Source: Rhipidocladum racemiflorum
Taxonomy: Eukaryota; Streptophyta; Magnoliopsida; Poales; Poaceae
Assembly (NCBI GenBank): GCA_036346355.1
Contig: CM070576.1
Coordinates: forward strand, 12,383,558-12,447,557
Direction of reading: 5' to 3'
Length of the DNA stretch: 64,000 nucleotides
Positions 45,731-56,647 of this stretch are shown here, in pieces (position 1 is the stretch's first letter; each line of letters begins with the position of its first letter). The notes under the pieces are model-generated. The model made no database searches. It saw only the letters and a program-made list of their open reading frames with translations, and was not told the DNA's origin. The position numbers and the translations under genes were made by a program.

Positions 45731-47405
45731 ATGGCTGTGACGAGCGGAGTCTCCACAGTCTTCTTCCCGGGTCAGGTCTTCCGTTTCGGAAGCCTGACCT
45801 TCATCTCCAACGACCTCGGGAACCTCTTCCTCTCTAAGGGGACCGCGCTGCAGCACGGAGAGGTTTCCGGTGAGCCATCGTCGTGACTTCCACACCGATC
45901 GGGGGGTCCCCCTATCTCGTGCTCTAAAGTGCCGAGTTGGGGACCAAAGGCCCGGTCCGGCCAGGAAGCCGGACCCAAGGGCGCCGAGGTACGAATGGTG
46001 GGGGTTCTCACCATCAGACCACTCGGCACCTCCGAGCGCCTGGAGTTATCCTCTTCAGGCTCACCCAGCTCGGCGGCCGAGTCAGAAGAAAGCCTAGAGA
46101 GCTGCTGGAATTTCCGTAGAGTCTGCGTAATCGAGGGCTCGCGGGCGGATTCGCAGCAGCGCCTCGACACTTCGGCCGCCGCCGACTTGGAAGGTGGCCG
46201 AACAACTGAACCTGACGCTACGGCGCTGCATCTGAGACAGCGCTGGTCACAATGAATTGCAAGCCAAAATGGGGGACCAAGCTGTTTTCCGTACCCCACA
46301 GCAGAATATTGTCGCCTCCAAGACACTCCTAGATACCCTGAGCCCTATGCTGGGGGCGGGTGATCCAGTCGCCCCGATCGTGGCCCAAGTAAAGGCCATG
46401 GTGATGGCGGTAGCCATCCAGCAAGCCCAGACCGACCAGCCGGCAAAGGAGCTGTCACGTGGTCCGGTGAGGACCCAGACGGCCAGCAGCCGGTCAGGTC
46501 AGGAAGCCCGCCAGATGCATCATGTTCCACCCCACGAAGACGACTTGCGGCATAGCATCAACCGCGACCTCCGTTCAGACCTCGACGCCAGGCGCCGCGA
46601 CCGAGAAAGGGAGGAACAACGCCGCCATGCCGACGAGTACAAACGCTACGGCATCCTTCCACGAGATCGCGAAGCACGCCAAGCGCGATCCCCTCCGCGT
46701 CGATCGCCGCCCGGAGGTTGTTGCGGGGTCATTGAAAGGGTTCGCGTGTTTACCCCTCACCTACGCCGAATGGTTTGGCCTGATGGGTTTAATCCTAAAG
46801 GCATCACTAGGTTTGACGGTGAGAGGGACCCGGAGGCTTGGCTACAGGTTTACGCTCTGGCAGTCAGGGCCGCCGGGGGGGATCAGAAAGTAATGCCAAA
46901 CTACTTACCGGTTACCCTCTCGCCCCTGGCCCAAGCATGGCTCACTGGACTCCCAGCGAACTCTATAGATTCCTGGGGAGATCTGTGTGAGCAGTTCATT
47001 TCAAATTTTCAAGGCACTTACGAGCGCCCAGGCACCCCCTGGGACCTATATCAGCTACACCAAAGGAGGAACGAATCCCTCCGGGAGTTCGTCAAGCGCT
47101 TCATGCACCGGAAAAGCACCATTCGGGATGTCACGGATGTGATTGTGATAGCTGCCTTCCAGAAGGGAGTCAGCGACCCCGATCTCATCAAGAAGATGTC
47201 TTGGAAGCCACCAAGGTCGGTTCGAGAGCTGTTCGCCCTAGCGGACCGTTACGCTTCAGCCTCCGAGGCTTTGGCGGAACGGCGTGACGAGGGGAAGGAC
47301 CAGGCTGAACCCTCCCCGGCAGAAGGAAAAGAAGCGCAAGGGCGAAGAGCTGGTGGCAATCGCTGCACCAACTCACCCACGCGCCCTCAAAGAAGATGGG
47401 TATGA
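45731..47405 (+). pseudogene. gag: Tat-4 gag
   Basis: The N-terminal part starts at the ATG at 45731 (MAVTSGVSTVFFPG), with a VFRFGSLTFISNDLGNLFL segment typical of Tat gags. It has TGA codons at about 45893 and 46253, then the frame shifts. From about 46257 the frame is open to 47405 and holds an Arg/Asp-rich linker and the capsid domain (VWPDGFNPKGITRFDGERDP, LAQAWLTGLPANSIDSWGDL, ESLREFVKRFMHRKSTI). The C-terminus overlaps the next frame, where the zinc-knuckle-like CPFHPKGRHAAKNC segment lies (about 47430). Confidence 0.85.
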
Positions 47406-48393
47406 CAAGGTGATGAACTCGCTTTGCCCCTTCCATCCGAAGGGGAGACATGCCGCTAAGAACTGCTTCACTCTGAAGAGATTCGCCCGCGAGAGCAAGA
47501 AGCAGGCTGGACAAGGTCCGAGTGGACACGCCGCCGGCAAGCCACCTCCCCCCGAAGCCGAGGAGGACTATCAGGAAGTCGATCTCGAGCTCAACTACAT
47601 ATTCGGGGGCTCGGCCGCATATGAGTCCAAGCGGAAGCAAAAGCTCACCGCCCGGGACATCAACGCAGTGGAGCCGGAGATCCCCCGATATGTACGGTGG
47701 TCCGAGGTCGCGATAACTTACGACCGCTCGGATCACCCAGATCATGTCCCATTCCCCAGCAGATATCCTCTTGTCTTGGCGCCCGTTGTCCGCGGCATCA
47801 AGCTCAAGAGGGTATTGATCGACGGTGGAAGCGGGCTCAATGTCCTCTTTGTCAAAACCCTCGACGATATGGGGATTCCGCCGTCGGAGCTAAAGCGCGG
47901 ATCGTCGCCTTTCCACGGTGTCATACCTGGAACTTCTGCGACACCACTCGGACAAATCACTTTGCCGGTCACTTTCGGCGCGAGGGAAAATTACCGGAGA
48001 GAGAACCTTGGCTTCGAGGTGGCTGATTTCGCGACAGCGTATCATGCCATCTTGGGGAGACCGACGCTGGCCAAGTTCATGGCAGTGCCCCACTATGCAT
48101 ACCTGACATTGAAGATGCTAGGGCCGAGTGGTATCATCGCTCTACGCGGTGATATAAGGCAGTCTTTTTCCTGTGACAAGGAGAGCTGCGAGATGGCCGA
48201 GTCCCTGGAGGCGCGAGCGGGTCGGGAGAGGATTCAGCGAGAGGCGGATTCCGACAAGTCGGAAGGCAGCGTCCCTACCCGCAAAGCGCGAAACCCCGGG
48301 ATCGGCCCCGAGGAAGGTACCAAAAGAATCCTCCTCGACCCGTCCGATCCGGCGCGAACCGCCTTGATCGGGACAGGGCTCGGAGACAAATAG
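47284..48393 (+). pseudogene. Tat-4 nucleocapsid knuckle and aspartic protease
   Basis: A 369-residue frame contains the C-H-H-C segment CPFHPKGRHAAKNC near residue 50, then the retropepsin domain with active site VLIDGGSGLNVLFV (about residue 180) and AILGRPTLAKFMAVPHY (about residue 256). A linker rich in E, R and S follows. The frame ends with a TAG at 48391-48393, and the RT continues in the same phase right after it, so the stop is a point mutation rather than a natural end. The protease itself looks complete. Confidence 0.85.
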
Positions 48394-49329
48394 GAGGACG
48401 CGCTCGTCACTTTTCTGCGGGCAAACAGAGACGTCTTTGCCTGGAAGCTGTCGGACATGACCGGGGTCCCCAGGGAGGTGATCGAGCACGCGCTGAATGT
48501 AAACGAATCGGCTAGGCCGGTCAAGCAAAGGTTGCGACGGTTTGCCCAAGACCGCCGAGAAGCCATCAGGGAGGAGATCACGAAGCTACTAGCGGCAAGC
48601 TTCATCAAAGAAGTGTATCACCCCGACTGGTTGGCAAACCCTGTACTCGTCCAAAAGAAGAATAAAAGCTGGCGCATTTGTGTTGATTACACCGATCTCA
48701 ACAAGGCTTGCCCGAAAGATCCCTTCGGTCTCCCCCGCATTGATCAGATGGTAGACTCCACTGCTGGATCCCAACTACTTAGTTTTCTGGATGCCTACTC
48801 AGGCTATCATCAAATCCGGCTTCGAGAGGAGGATTGCGAGAAGACTTCATTTATCACCCCATTCGGAGCATATTGCTACGTCACCATGCCGTTTGGCCTG
48901 AAGAATGCTGGCGCAACTTATCAGCGCACGATACAGCGGTGTTTTCACCATCAGCTCGGACGCAATGTGGAAGCATATGTGGATGATATAGTGGTTAAAA
49001 CCAAGACAGAGGGCAGCCTCACCTCCGATCTGGCCGAGACGTTCGCAAGTTTGAGGGCGTTCCAGATGAGACTAAATCCTGAGAAGTGCGTTTTCGGAGT
49101 TTCTTCCGGGAAACTACTCGGGTTCATTGTCTCTCATCGTGGGATCGAGCCAAACCCGGAGAAAATCGGGGCCATCATAAGGATGGCCCCGCCTGCCAGC
49201 CAAAAAGATGTCCAAAAGCTTACTGGCTGCATGGTAGCGCTTGGCAGGTTTATCTCCCGGTTGGGAGTTCGGGGGATGCCTTTCTTCAAGCTCCTCAAGA
49301 AGCAGGACCGCTTTGAATGGACGGCATAG
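48394..49329 (+). pseudogene. Tat-4 reverse transcriptase
   Basis: The RT domain starts near DVFAWKLSDMTGVPREVIEH (48433). Motifs in order are WRICVDYTDLNKACPKDPF, FLDAYSGYHQIRL, MPFGLKNAGATYQ and the catalytic AYVDDIVVKTK (about 48975). The connection segment has LGRFISRLGVRGMPFFKLL. A TAG at 49327-49329 ends the frame where related elements have Glu, and the sequence continues in phase. All catalytic residues are present. Confidence 0.88.
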
Positions 49330-50210
49330 GCACAGCAAGCCTTTGAAGAACTCAAGGTGTTCCTTTCCACCCCTCCAATTCTAGTCTCGCCGGTGCCAGG
49401 TGAACCTCTTTTGCTGTACATAGCGGCAACAACTCATGTAGTCAGCGCCGTGATAGTTGTGGAGCGGGAAGAATCCGGACACCGCTACGGCGTGCAACGC
49501 CCGGTTTATTTTGTCAGCGAAGTGCTGGGCGAATCCAAGACGCGATATCCTCAAATTCAGAAGCTGCTGTACGCAATTTTGATCTCATCGCGGAAGCTGA
49601 AGCATTATTTCCAAGGACACTCGATTTCAGTAGTGACCTCTTTCCCCGTGGGAGAGGTCCTCCATAATCGAGAAGCTACTGGAAGAATTTCAAAGTGGGC
49701 AGCCGAGCTTGGAGCTTTCGACGTCTCGTTCAAGCCGCGCACCGCCGTCAAGTCCCAGGCTTTGGCCGACTTTATGGCCGAGTGGACCGAATCCCAGGCC
49801 CCCCGCACGGAAAAAGAGCCAGAATATTGGACCATGCACTTCGATGGATCTCTCATGCTTGGTGGAGCAGGGGCGGGAATTCTCCTTGTCTCGCCGAAGG
49901 GTGACAGGTTGAGGTACGTCCTTCGGATTCACTTCCCGGCCTCGAACAATGCCGCAGAGTACGAGGCTCTCATCCATGGGCTCCGCATCGCCACATCGCT
50001 CGGAATCCGACGACTGGCGGTTCGTGGAGACTCCCAGTTGGTGGTGAGCCAAGTACAGAAGGATTGGTCGTGCGTCGATCAGACTATGACGGCGTATTGC
50101 CAGCAAGTCCGAGAATTGGAAGGCAAGTTTGTGATGCAGGCTGGTCCATGTCCTCCGCCACAATAATGAGGCAGCCGACGAATTGGCCAAGATGGGAGCC
50201 ACTCGGGTCA
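49330..50210 (+). pseudogene. Tat-4 dual RNase H region
   Basis: Two RNase H folds follow each other. The first (about 49390-49790) reads LLLYIAATTHVVSAVIV where Ty3 RNase H has a catalytic Asp, so it appears inactive and structural. The second (about 49830-50200) has all expected acidic residues: MHFDGSLMLGGAGAGI, NNAAEYEALIHGLR, AVRGDSQLVV and, after a frameshift between 50131 and 50144, NNEAADELAKMG. An additional RNase H is known from Tat elements. The frame ends with TAA at 50164-50166. Confidence 0.82.
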
Positions 50211-51547
50211 AGGTTCCGAGTGGTATCTTCGTCCAGGATCTTTACGAACCAACCGCGGCAAAACGACGGGAGCCGAGCAAAGATCCTGAGGTCGGAGTCC
50301 TGCTCGTTGATCCCGACTGGACGGCCCCATACCTGGATTATCTCCTGAAGGACAAACTTCCAGAAGCAACCGCTCTGGCGGAGCGCATCTCCCGACAAGC
50401 CAAATCCTACGTGGTGGTTGGCGAGGAGCTCTTTCGCAAGAGCACGTCAGGTGTCCTCAGGCGGTGCATTTCGGGACAAATGGGAAGAGATCTGCTCCAA
50501 GAAATCCACTCGGGGATGTGTGGCCATCACGCGACGTCAAGCGCCTTGGTGGGGAAAGCCTACCGCCAGGGCTTCTTTTGGACTACGGCAGTGACGGATG
50601 CTAAGGAGATCGTTCGAACTTGCGAGGGCTGCCAGTTCTATGCAAGGCAGACACACTTGCCGGCGCAGGACCTGCAAACTATCCCCATCTCTTGGCCCTT
50701 CGCGGTCTGGGGGCTCGACTTAGTGGGCCCACTCAAGAAGGCTCAAGGCGGCTTCGCCTACCTTTTTGTAGCCATTGACAAGTTCACCAAGTGGATCGAA
50801 GCTAAACCAGTCGCCACTATCACTGCGGTTAAGGCCAAGGAGTTCTTCCAGGATATTGTGGTTAGATTCGGAGTGCCCAACCGGATCATCACGGATAATG
50901 GCACCCAATTCAGGAGTGAAGAATTTCAAGAATGGTGCGAAGGCGTCGGGATCAAGATCTGCTTCGCCTCGGTGGCTCATCCACGAAGCAATGGGCAGGT
51001 GGAGCGGGCTAACGGCCTGGTCCTCCAGGGCCTCAAGGCCAGGATCTTCGATCGCCTCAAACCATACGCTGCCCGATGGGTGAAGGAGTTACCGTCGGTA
51101 CTCTGGGGACTCAGAACCACCCCCAGCCGAGCAACTGGCCAAACACCCTTTTTCCTAGTTTACGGTGCAGAGGCGGTTCTGCCGACCGAACTAGGATTCT
51201 AATCCACGAGGGTTCAGAATTACAAGGAGGCCGAGTCCGAGGGGAGCCGAATGGTGGAGCTTTATCAAATCGAGGAGGCTCAGAACGTTGCAGCCATCCA
51301 GTCGGCTAAGCACCTCCAGGGACTTCGGCGTTACCATTCTCGCAATGTCAGAAGCAGAGTCTTTTCAAAAGGAGATCTGGTCCTCAGGAGGAACCAGAAA
51401 AGTGAGCACAAGCTCTCTCCAATTTGGGAAGGACCGTACATTGTAGAGGAGACGGTACGGCCGGGTGCCTATCGACTCAGACGTGAAGATGGCGAGGTTT
51501 TGGCGAATACTTGGAACGCCGAACAGCTCCGTCGCTTCTACGCATAA
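50211..51547 (+). pseudogene. Tat-4 integrase
   Basis: Frame 50183-51202 holds the HHCC domain (HSGMCGHHATSSALVGKAY, CEGCQFYARQTH) and the catalytic core with VWGLDLVGPLKKA (Asp), IITDNGTQFRSEEF (Asp) and SNGQVERANGLVLQ (Glu). A TAA at 51200-51202 or a small indel separates it from the C-terminal module (51205-51547), which has LSPIWEGPYIVEETVRPGAY and ends LRRFYA and stop. Length and residues match a complete Tat integrase, apart from that break. Confidence 0.87.
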
Positions 51548-52100
51548 GTTATGTACCCGACTCTCACATGCTAAATAAAATGGTGATCCGTTTTATTTTC
51601 TGAACTTCTACTGTGTAATGCTAGTCCCGAGTGGTTATTATCCGACCGGTGTAACACTTAACCCTGGTCGCGCCGGTGCAAAACGCACGAAAATAAAGAC
51701 CGCGATAAGCGGACAACTCCGGCGGTTTATACCAGCGCGCGAAGCGGGAAGGGTAGAGCCTGAAAGCACTAACCACTCAGGGACTACAATTCGCAGCGCC
51801 AGAACTTAACCGAGATTCGCCTAAGTCGTGGGTTTCTAGCTGTCAAAAGCTCGAGCCTCAACGCCTCGTTGCTGGCGCTGGAGCGACTGACTAGAACGGT
51901 TGATTAGGCGGAACCTTAAACTCGGGATAATTATGATGGCATGAACTGGGCAAAGTTTCACATTTTGTTCCATAATATTAATAATTTACATTACTGACTT
52001 TCTTTTTCATTTTCTTGCGCTAAAAAAAGGGGGAGGGGCGGCTCCTGCCACCAATCCTGCTGCTGCTGGTGCTGCTGCTGATGCCACGGAGCTGGATGCA
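51548..52100. other. Tat-4 post-pol spacer
   Basis: No coding domain is recognised. Words such as GCTCGAGCCTCAACG occur, but no repeat array or clear regulatory signal. The region separates the pol stop from the first antisense ORF. Confidence 0.5.
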
Positions 52101-52105
52101 AGCGG

Positions 52106-52387
52106 CTAACCGCGACGCGACCGCCCCAGGGCTTCGCGGATCAAGTCCGCAACCACCCAGAGTGAAGGCACGAGACGAAGAAGAGCCTCCACGGCGGCGA
52201 CGTCACGACGCTCCCGCCCAAGAATCTCCTTCAGCACGTCCTCCACCTCCGCAAGCGCCGGCACGGCCTCGATGAGAACGACGACGGCGGCTGCGTCTCT
52301 CGCCGCCGCCCTCTCCTCCGCCAACTCCATCGTGGCAAAGTCAAGGTCCAACCAGAACTCGGCGTCCTCCGAATCGCTATCCGACAT
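52106..52387 (-). CDS. Tat-4 antisense ORF 1, acidic, unrecognised
   Basis: An intact 93-residue frame starts at the ATG at 52387 (MSDSDSEDAEFWLDLDF). The protein is rich in A, E, L, V and R and looks alpha-helical, with a basic end (GRSRRG). It has no known family that I recognise. A TATA box lies about 95 bp upstream (52479-52487) and a CTTCTTCCTCTTCTTAG-type leader lies between. It is the first of two transcription units opposite to pol in this spacer. It may be a captured host gene fragment or an element-specific gene. Confidence 0.5.
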   Translation of the reverse strand: MSDSDSEDAEFWLDLDFATMELAEERAAARDAAAVVVLIEAVPALAEVEDVLKEILGRERRDVAAVEALLRLVPSLWVVADLIREALGRSRRG

Positions 52388-52478
52388 TGGGAGCGGCACT
52401 ACAAAAAATCTCTAAGAAGAGGAAGAAGAGGGAGGAGATGAGAGGAAATGGGCGATCGCTCATCAGCGGTGACGCCCT

Positions 52479-52487
52479 ATTTATAAA
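52479..52487 (-). promoter_or_regulatory. Antisense TATA box of Tat-4 ORF 1
   Basis: TTTATAAATAGGG on the minus strand is a near-consensus plant TATA box, about 95 bp before the ATG at 52387. Confidence 0.6.
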
Positions 52488-52609
52488 CCATCCCAGCCAC
52501 GGAAATCGAAGCGTCTCCAAATGCAATCAAACGCGCCACCCCGCAATCAATGAAGCGCAAAAAACAAAGCGGCTGCGCGAATACCAAAGAAGATCAGCAC
52601 ATTGAACAA

Positions 52610-53020
52610 AATTAAGGGACATTTCACCAGACACGTGTCACGAGCAGTTCAAGTTAATTCGGCCTTCCCGCTCACTTCGCCCAGTTAAGCGAGAAGTCCG
52701 GGGGCTGTGAGCCAGGAGGCGACGACGACGCTCGAGGGCTGAACCACTCAGCCACTCTGAAAAGCATGTCTGGGCGAAAAGGCCACGGACCAAGACCCTG
52801 GCGCTCGGGAGCCATACCAGTCGACTGAAAGCCACCCAGAAAGGCGCAACGGGGGCCAAAAGGCCGTGGGCCTATATTCTAGCAACTCAGACAAGGGGGA
52901 AAGAGTAAAAGAGGTCTGGGGCCAACTTGGTAGAAGACAATACAGACAAATCATATTCAAGTGAGAAAATACAACGTTTCAAACAAAGAGAGGAGGGCCA
53001 GCACTCGGCATTAAGGCTCA
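52610..53020. other. Tat-4 spacer between the antisense units
   Basis: GC-rich sequence with overlapping short frames on the minus strand and no recognised domain. It follows the antisense TATA region of ORF 1 and precedes the 3' end of antisense gene 2. Confidence 0.45.
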
Positions 53021-53028
53021 CATCGAAG

Positions 53029-55627
53029 TCAGAATTCAAGATTCTCTAACAAGGCCTGCGATGTACCAGAGACCTCTTCGAGGAGTGCGTTGGCTTTGTC
53101 TTCATCACAGGCAAAACCCTCTTTCACAGCTTCAAGGTCAACTCTCGGATAATGAGACTTGACCACCGCCAACGCCTGGTTCGCACTCATAGTCGCGGAC
53201 TCCTTGGCATAAGCTCTGATCCTGTCGACTCCTCCAGAGAGAAGCGGAACAGTGTCGTCCCCCTGGCCCAGCTCAGCTCCTTTAATACGCAGAAGGTGCA
53301 GAACTGGCTCGCAGGCGACGCGCAGCTCAGTCCGGCTCCGTTCGGCAGTGGTCATCTTCTCCTTGCATTCTGCACCAAAGCAGAACTGCCATCAGAAAAC
53401 ACACCCGACGCCAAGTACGTTCACTCCAAGTCAAAGAAATTTACCCTTCAGCTCCCGTTGTATCCTCTCCAAGCCGACTCGAGCTTCGAGGTCAGAACTT
53501 TCTGAAGCTTCCAGTCGGGCTCTCAGCTCAGCAATGGTCGAATCGCGCTCTGAAACACAAGAGCGTCATCATCCTTTCCAATTGTCCAAAAAGATGTCCA
53601 AACTGAGTCCAGGGGAGGATCTCACCTTCGAGCGCATGCTCAAGCTTCGCCTTCTCCTCTCAGATCGCCATACACTAGGCCTCTAGCCCGTGGACCTCTT
53701 TCCATCTGTCGCTGCTGATCTCGTCGACCTTGTCCTGATACTTCTGGTGCTCCTTGAGCTTGGGGAGCACCTTCCGAAAAAATTGTGACCTCTGCTCCGA
53801 ACGCTCTCCCATGTCCTAGGCGACGGGGCAGAGTCTCAGGTGGAGGCCAACATTCCCTAATAAAAACAGACCAAAGAAAGACAAAACTTACCCTGACGAG
53901 CGTACTACACCTGACGGTGAGCTCGTAAAGCTCCATCCGAGCAGCTATCTCCGCTTCCTCGTCCTCCTCCATCCCTTTCCAGTCGGAACCTCCCTCACTC
54001 CATACGGTCCGATTCGGGGGTTTCGGCAAGGGACCAAGTGGCGGTGGCTCTCGACGCACCTCCTCCACTCTGGAAGGCGGAGCCGGGACAAGCTCCTCGA
54101 CTGCTGGGCCACTTGCTGGCTCAGCGGTCGGGCCAGCAGTGCGAGGTGGCGACGCCTCAGCTGCCGAGGGAGACGGTGACCTAGCCGACGAGGGGGGGTC
54201 CCCTTGGAGAAACCGGTCCCAGGGGCTCCTTTTCAGGAGACCCCTCCACTGGGACGTCCATAGTAGGAGTCCTGAATTGGCAAAAAAGGGAAAAACATCT
54301 CAGCATAGGTAATAACAAAAAGACAAGGATTGCCCAAAAGAATACCTCCTGGATTTCTTAAATTTCATCCCAGGTTTCATCCGAGTCCCAGCACCACTCG
54401 AGCGAACTGCACTCAAAGACTAAAATGGCTGCCCCTGAGACAGAGGGCTGTGGCTCTGCGCTTCGTGATCCGGGTACGCCGGAGGTTGAAGGCCCGGCTG
54501 ATGAAGGGCCAGCAGCCTCCTCCGCCGATTCCCGGCGCAGCTCATCGGCCGAGGTGTCAGCCGCTCGCTTGGCTTGAACATTCCTCAGCCGAGAGAGGCC
54601 GACAACCGGAGCGTCAGAAAAGAAGGACTCACGTTCCTGAAAAAGGAACGATCGCACGTTGTCAGAATCACACATCAGGCAAAAATCATGGGACAGTTTT
54701 TCAGGAGAGTGGTGCACTAACAGCAGGGGGAGGATTCGTCGCCGAAAATTTGTGAGGGCAGCCCCTATTGGTGATCATAGTACCAGGCACGAAGAGGTCG
54801 ACCACCCGCGCCGCCAATGCATCCTTCGACAAGGACGTATCCGACTCCCGGGTGGGATCCTGAGACCCGCCGTACTGGAACCCCAAATGGATTCTCTCCT
54901 TTAAGGGCTGCACCCGGCGCTGCACAAAGCTGATCGCGATTCCGGGGCCCGTCAGCCCTCTGTTCTTCAAATCGTTAATCCATTCCAAAAGCTAGGAGAC
55001 TTGGTTCAAACCGCCGTCATCCGGGGCATCGCTCCAGCATCGGGAAGCTTTAGGGGCGCGGCCAGCGAAAGGGGCGAGAAAAGGGTCAACATTGGCACAA
55101 TAGAACCACTCCCGCCTCCAACCTTTGAGGGAGGTCTTGAGGGTGATGGCGAAGTACTGTTTCTTCAAGCCCTCTCGCAGCTGGAGCCCGGCGCCCCCAA
55201 CGACGCTGGGAGCAGCCCGGTTCGGATGAGGCTTGAGCAAGAAGAGGGAGCGGAACAAGTCAAAATGAGGACGTATCCCAAGATACGCCTCGCAAAGCTG
55301 AACGAAGATAGTAATGTGAAGAATGGAGTTGGGATTCAAATTGATCAACTCGATTTCGTAAAAGTGAAGGAGCCCTCGGAAGAAGGCGCTTCCAGGAATG
55401 CTAAATCCTCGCCAGAAGGACTCGAACACCACAATCTCGTTCTCTAGAGGTGTGGGGTAAGGGTCACCTACGGCGGGACGGGCGGAAATCAACTCCAGCG
55501 GAGGAAGGACGCCGGCAGCGACCAGCTCCTCCAAGCGGGACGTCGTAGTGACGGAGGTCTCCCACCCCGCGGTCGCAGGGTTGGCGTTACCCTCCGACGC
55601 TGATAACGATTCTGAAGAAGAAGACAT
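53029..55627 (-). pseudogene. Tat-4 antisense gene 2 with gypsy-type transposon domain
   Basis: The ATG at 55627 starts MSSSSESLSASEGNANPATA. The conserved domain (about 55500-55200) has VVFESFWRGFSIPGSAFFRG, NPNSILHITIFVQLCEAYLG and RPHFDLFRSLFLL, the pattern of the Putative gypsy type transposon family (Transposase_28). A stop at 54992 is followed in phase by DLKNRGLTGPGIAISFVQRR (about 54970-54910). Later exon-like pieces lie at 54717-54358, 54068-53860 and 53355-53029, the last ending LEEVSGTSQALLENLEF. Splice sites were not resolved, so some breaks may be introns. The role is unknown. Confidence 0.7.
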
Positions 55628-55780
55628 CTCGGTGAAGGAGACCCGGTGGGAGCAACCGCCGAGGGTCTTGGGCGCAAAGCTAGAAACCCTAGGTCACCCA
55701 AATCGCCAAAGGAGACTTGAAGATTTCTCAACCGTGGTGGGGGAGGGACAAAGGTATCTTCGCCTAGTAAGTTCTCCCTC

Positions 55781-55792
55781 ATTTATAAGGAA
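55781..55792 (-). promoter_or_regulatory. Antisense TATA box of Tat-4 gene 2
   Basis: CCTTATAAATGAGG on the minus strand lies about 155 bp before the ATG at 55627, with a leader that includes CTAGGGTTTCTAG. Confidence 0.55.
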
Positions 55793-56176
55793 TAAGCCTC
55801 AATTTTCGGCTTACAGCGGGAAAAGCAAGTGCCTTCGCGCTCGACCCTGGGCCAGATCTAGGGCACACCCCATGTTGGGCCTATAGCTGAGTTGCGCAAA
55901 ACGCGACCAGGTGTCAAGTCTGGTTTGAAGTTTGGGATAAAGTGCGCCCCATGATGGGCCTGAACGCCGGCCGCCACGGAAGCTTGGGGCCGGGCACTTT
56001 CCGAACATCCTCAAGCGGTATGCCCCATAATTTGGGATCAATTGATGGTCACTGCTTCTTAGCGTGATTGGGTACCGTGGGAGGATTTTCACTAACCCGG
56101 TCTTGAGAATGCGCTCCATGAGAGTCTGAAGCAGTGCGCCGTAAACGGGCACAGGCATTACGATATATGACCATAG

Positions 56177-56546
56177 TACGCCCCATGAGGGTCAGCTGAG
56201 CGACAAGCCGGTTGCCGCGCACCGTAAACGGGTGCGGGTACCACTCGACCACGAGCCAAAAAATTACGGTATGCCCCATGAGGGTCAGCTGAGCGACAAG
56301 CCGGTTGCCGCGCACCGTAAACGGGCGCGGGTACCACTCGGCCACGAGCCAAAAAATTACGGTATGCCCCATGAGGGTCAGCTGAGCGACAAGCCAGTTG
56401 CCGCGCACCGTAAATGGGCGCGGGTACCACTCGGCCACGAGCCAAAAGACTACGGTATGCCCCATGAGGGTCAGCTGAGCAACAAGCCAGTCGCCGCGCA
56501 CCGTAAACGGGTGCGGATACCACTCGGCCACGAGCCAACCAACCAC
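56177..56546. repeat. 93-bp tandem repeat, four copies, before the Tat-4 3' LTR
   Basis: Copies start at 56177, 56270, 56363 and 56456, each with TGCCCCATGAGGGTCAGCTG (the first has TACG) and ending near CACGAGCC. The period is exactly 93, a multiple of three, so long frames cross it on both strands. A worn partial unit lies at about 56110-56160. Confidence 0.92.
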
Positions 56547-56631
56547 AGTGGCTTCACATTACAAGTTCTTTACGATCTTTTTTCCCGTATAAATCTCTAT
56601 GACAGGATGAGAGACGGAAATCCGATCCTAA

Positions 56632-56647
56632 AGCACTTGGGGGCTGC
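56632..56647 (+). other. Polypurine-like tract of Tat-4
   Basis: AGCACTTGGGGGCTGC precedes the 3' LTR directly. The G-run is short but this is the usual form in Tat elements. Confidence 0.6.
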
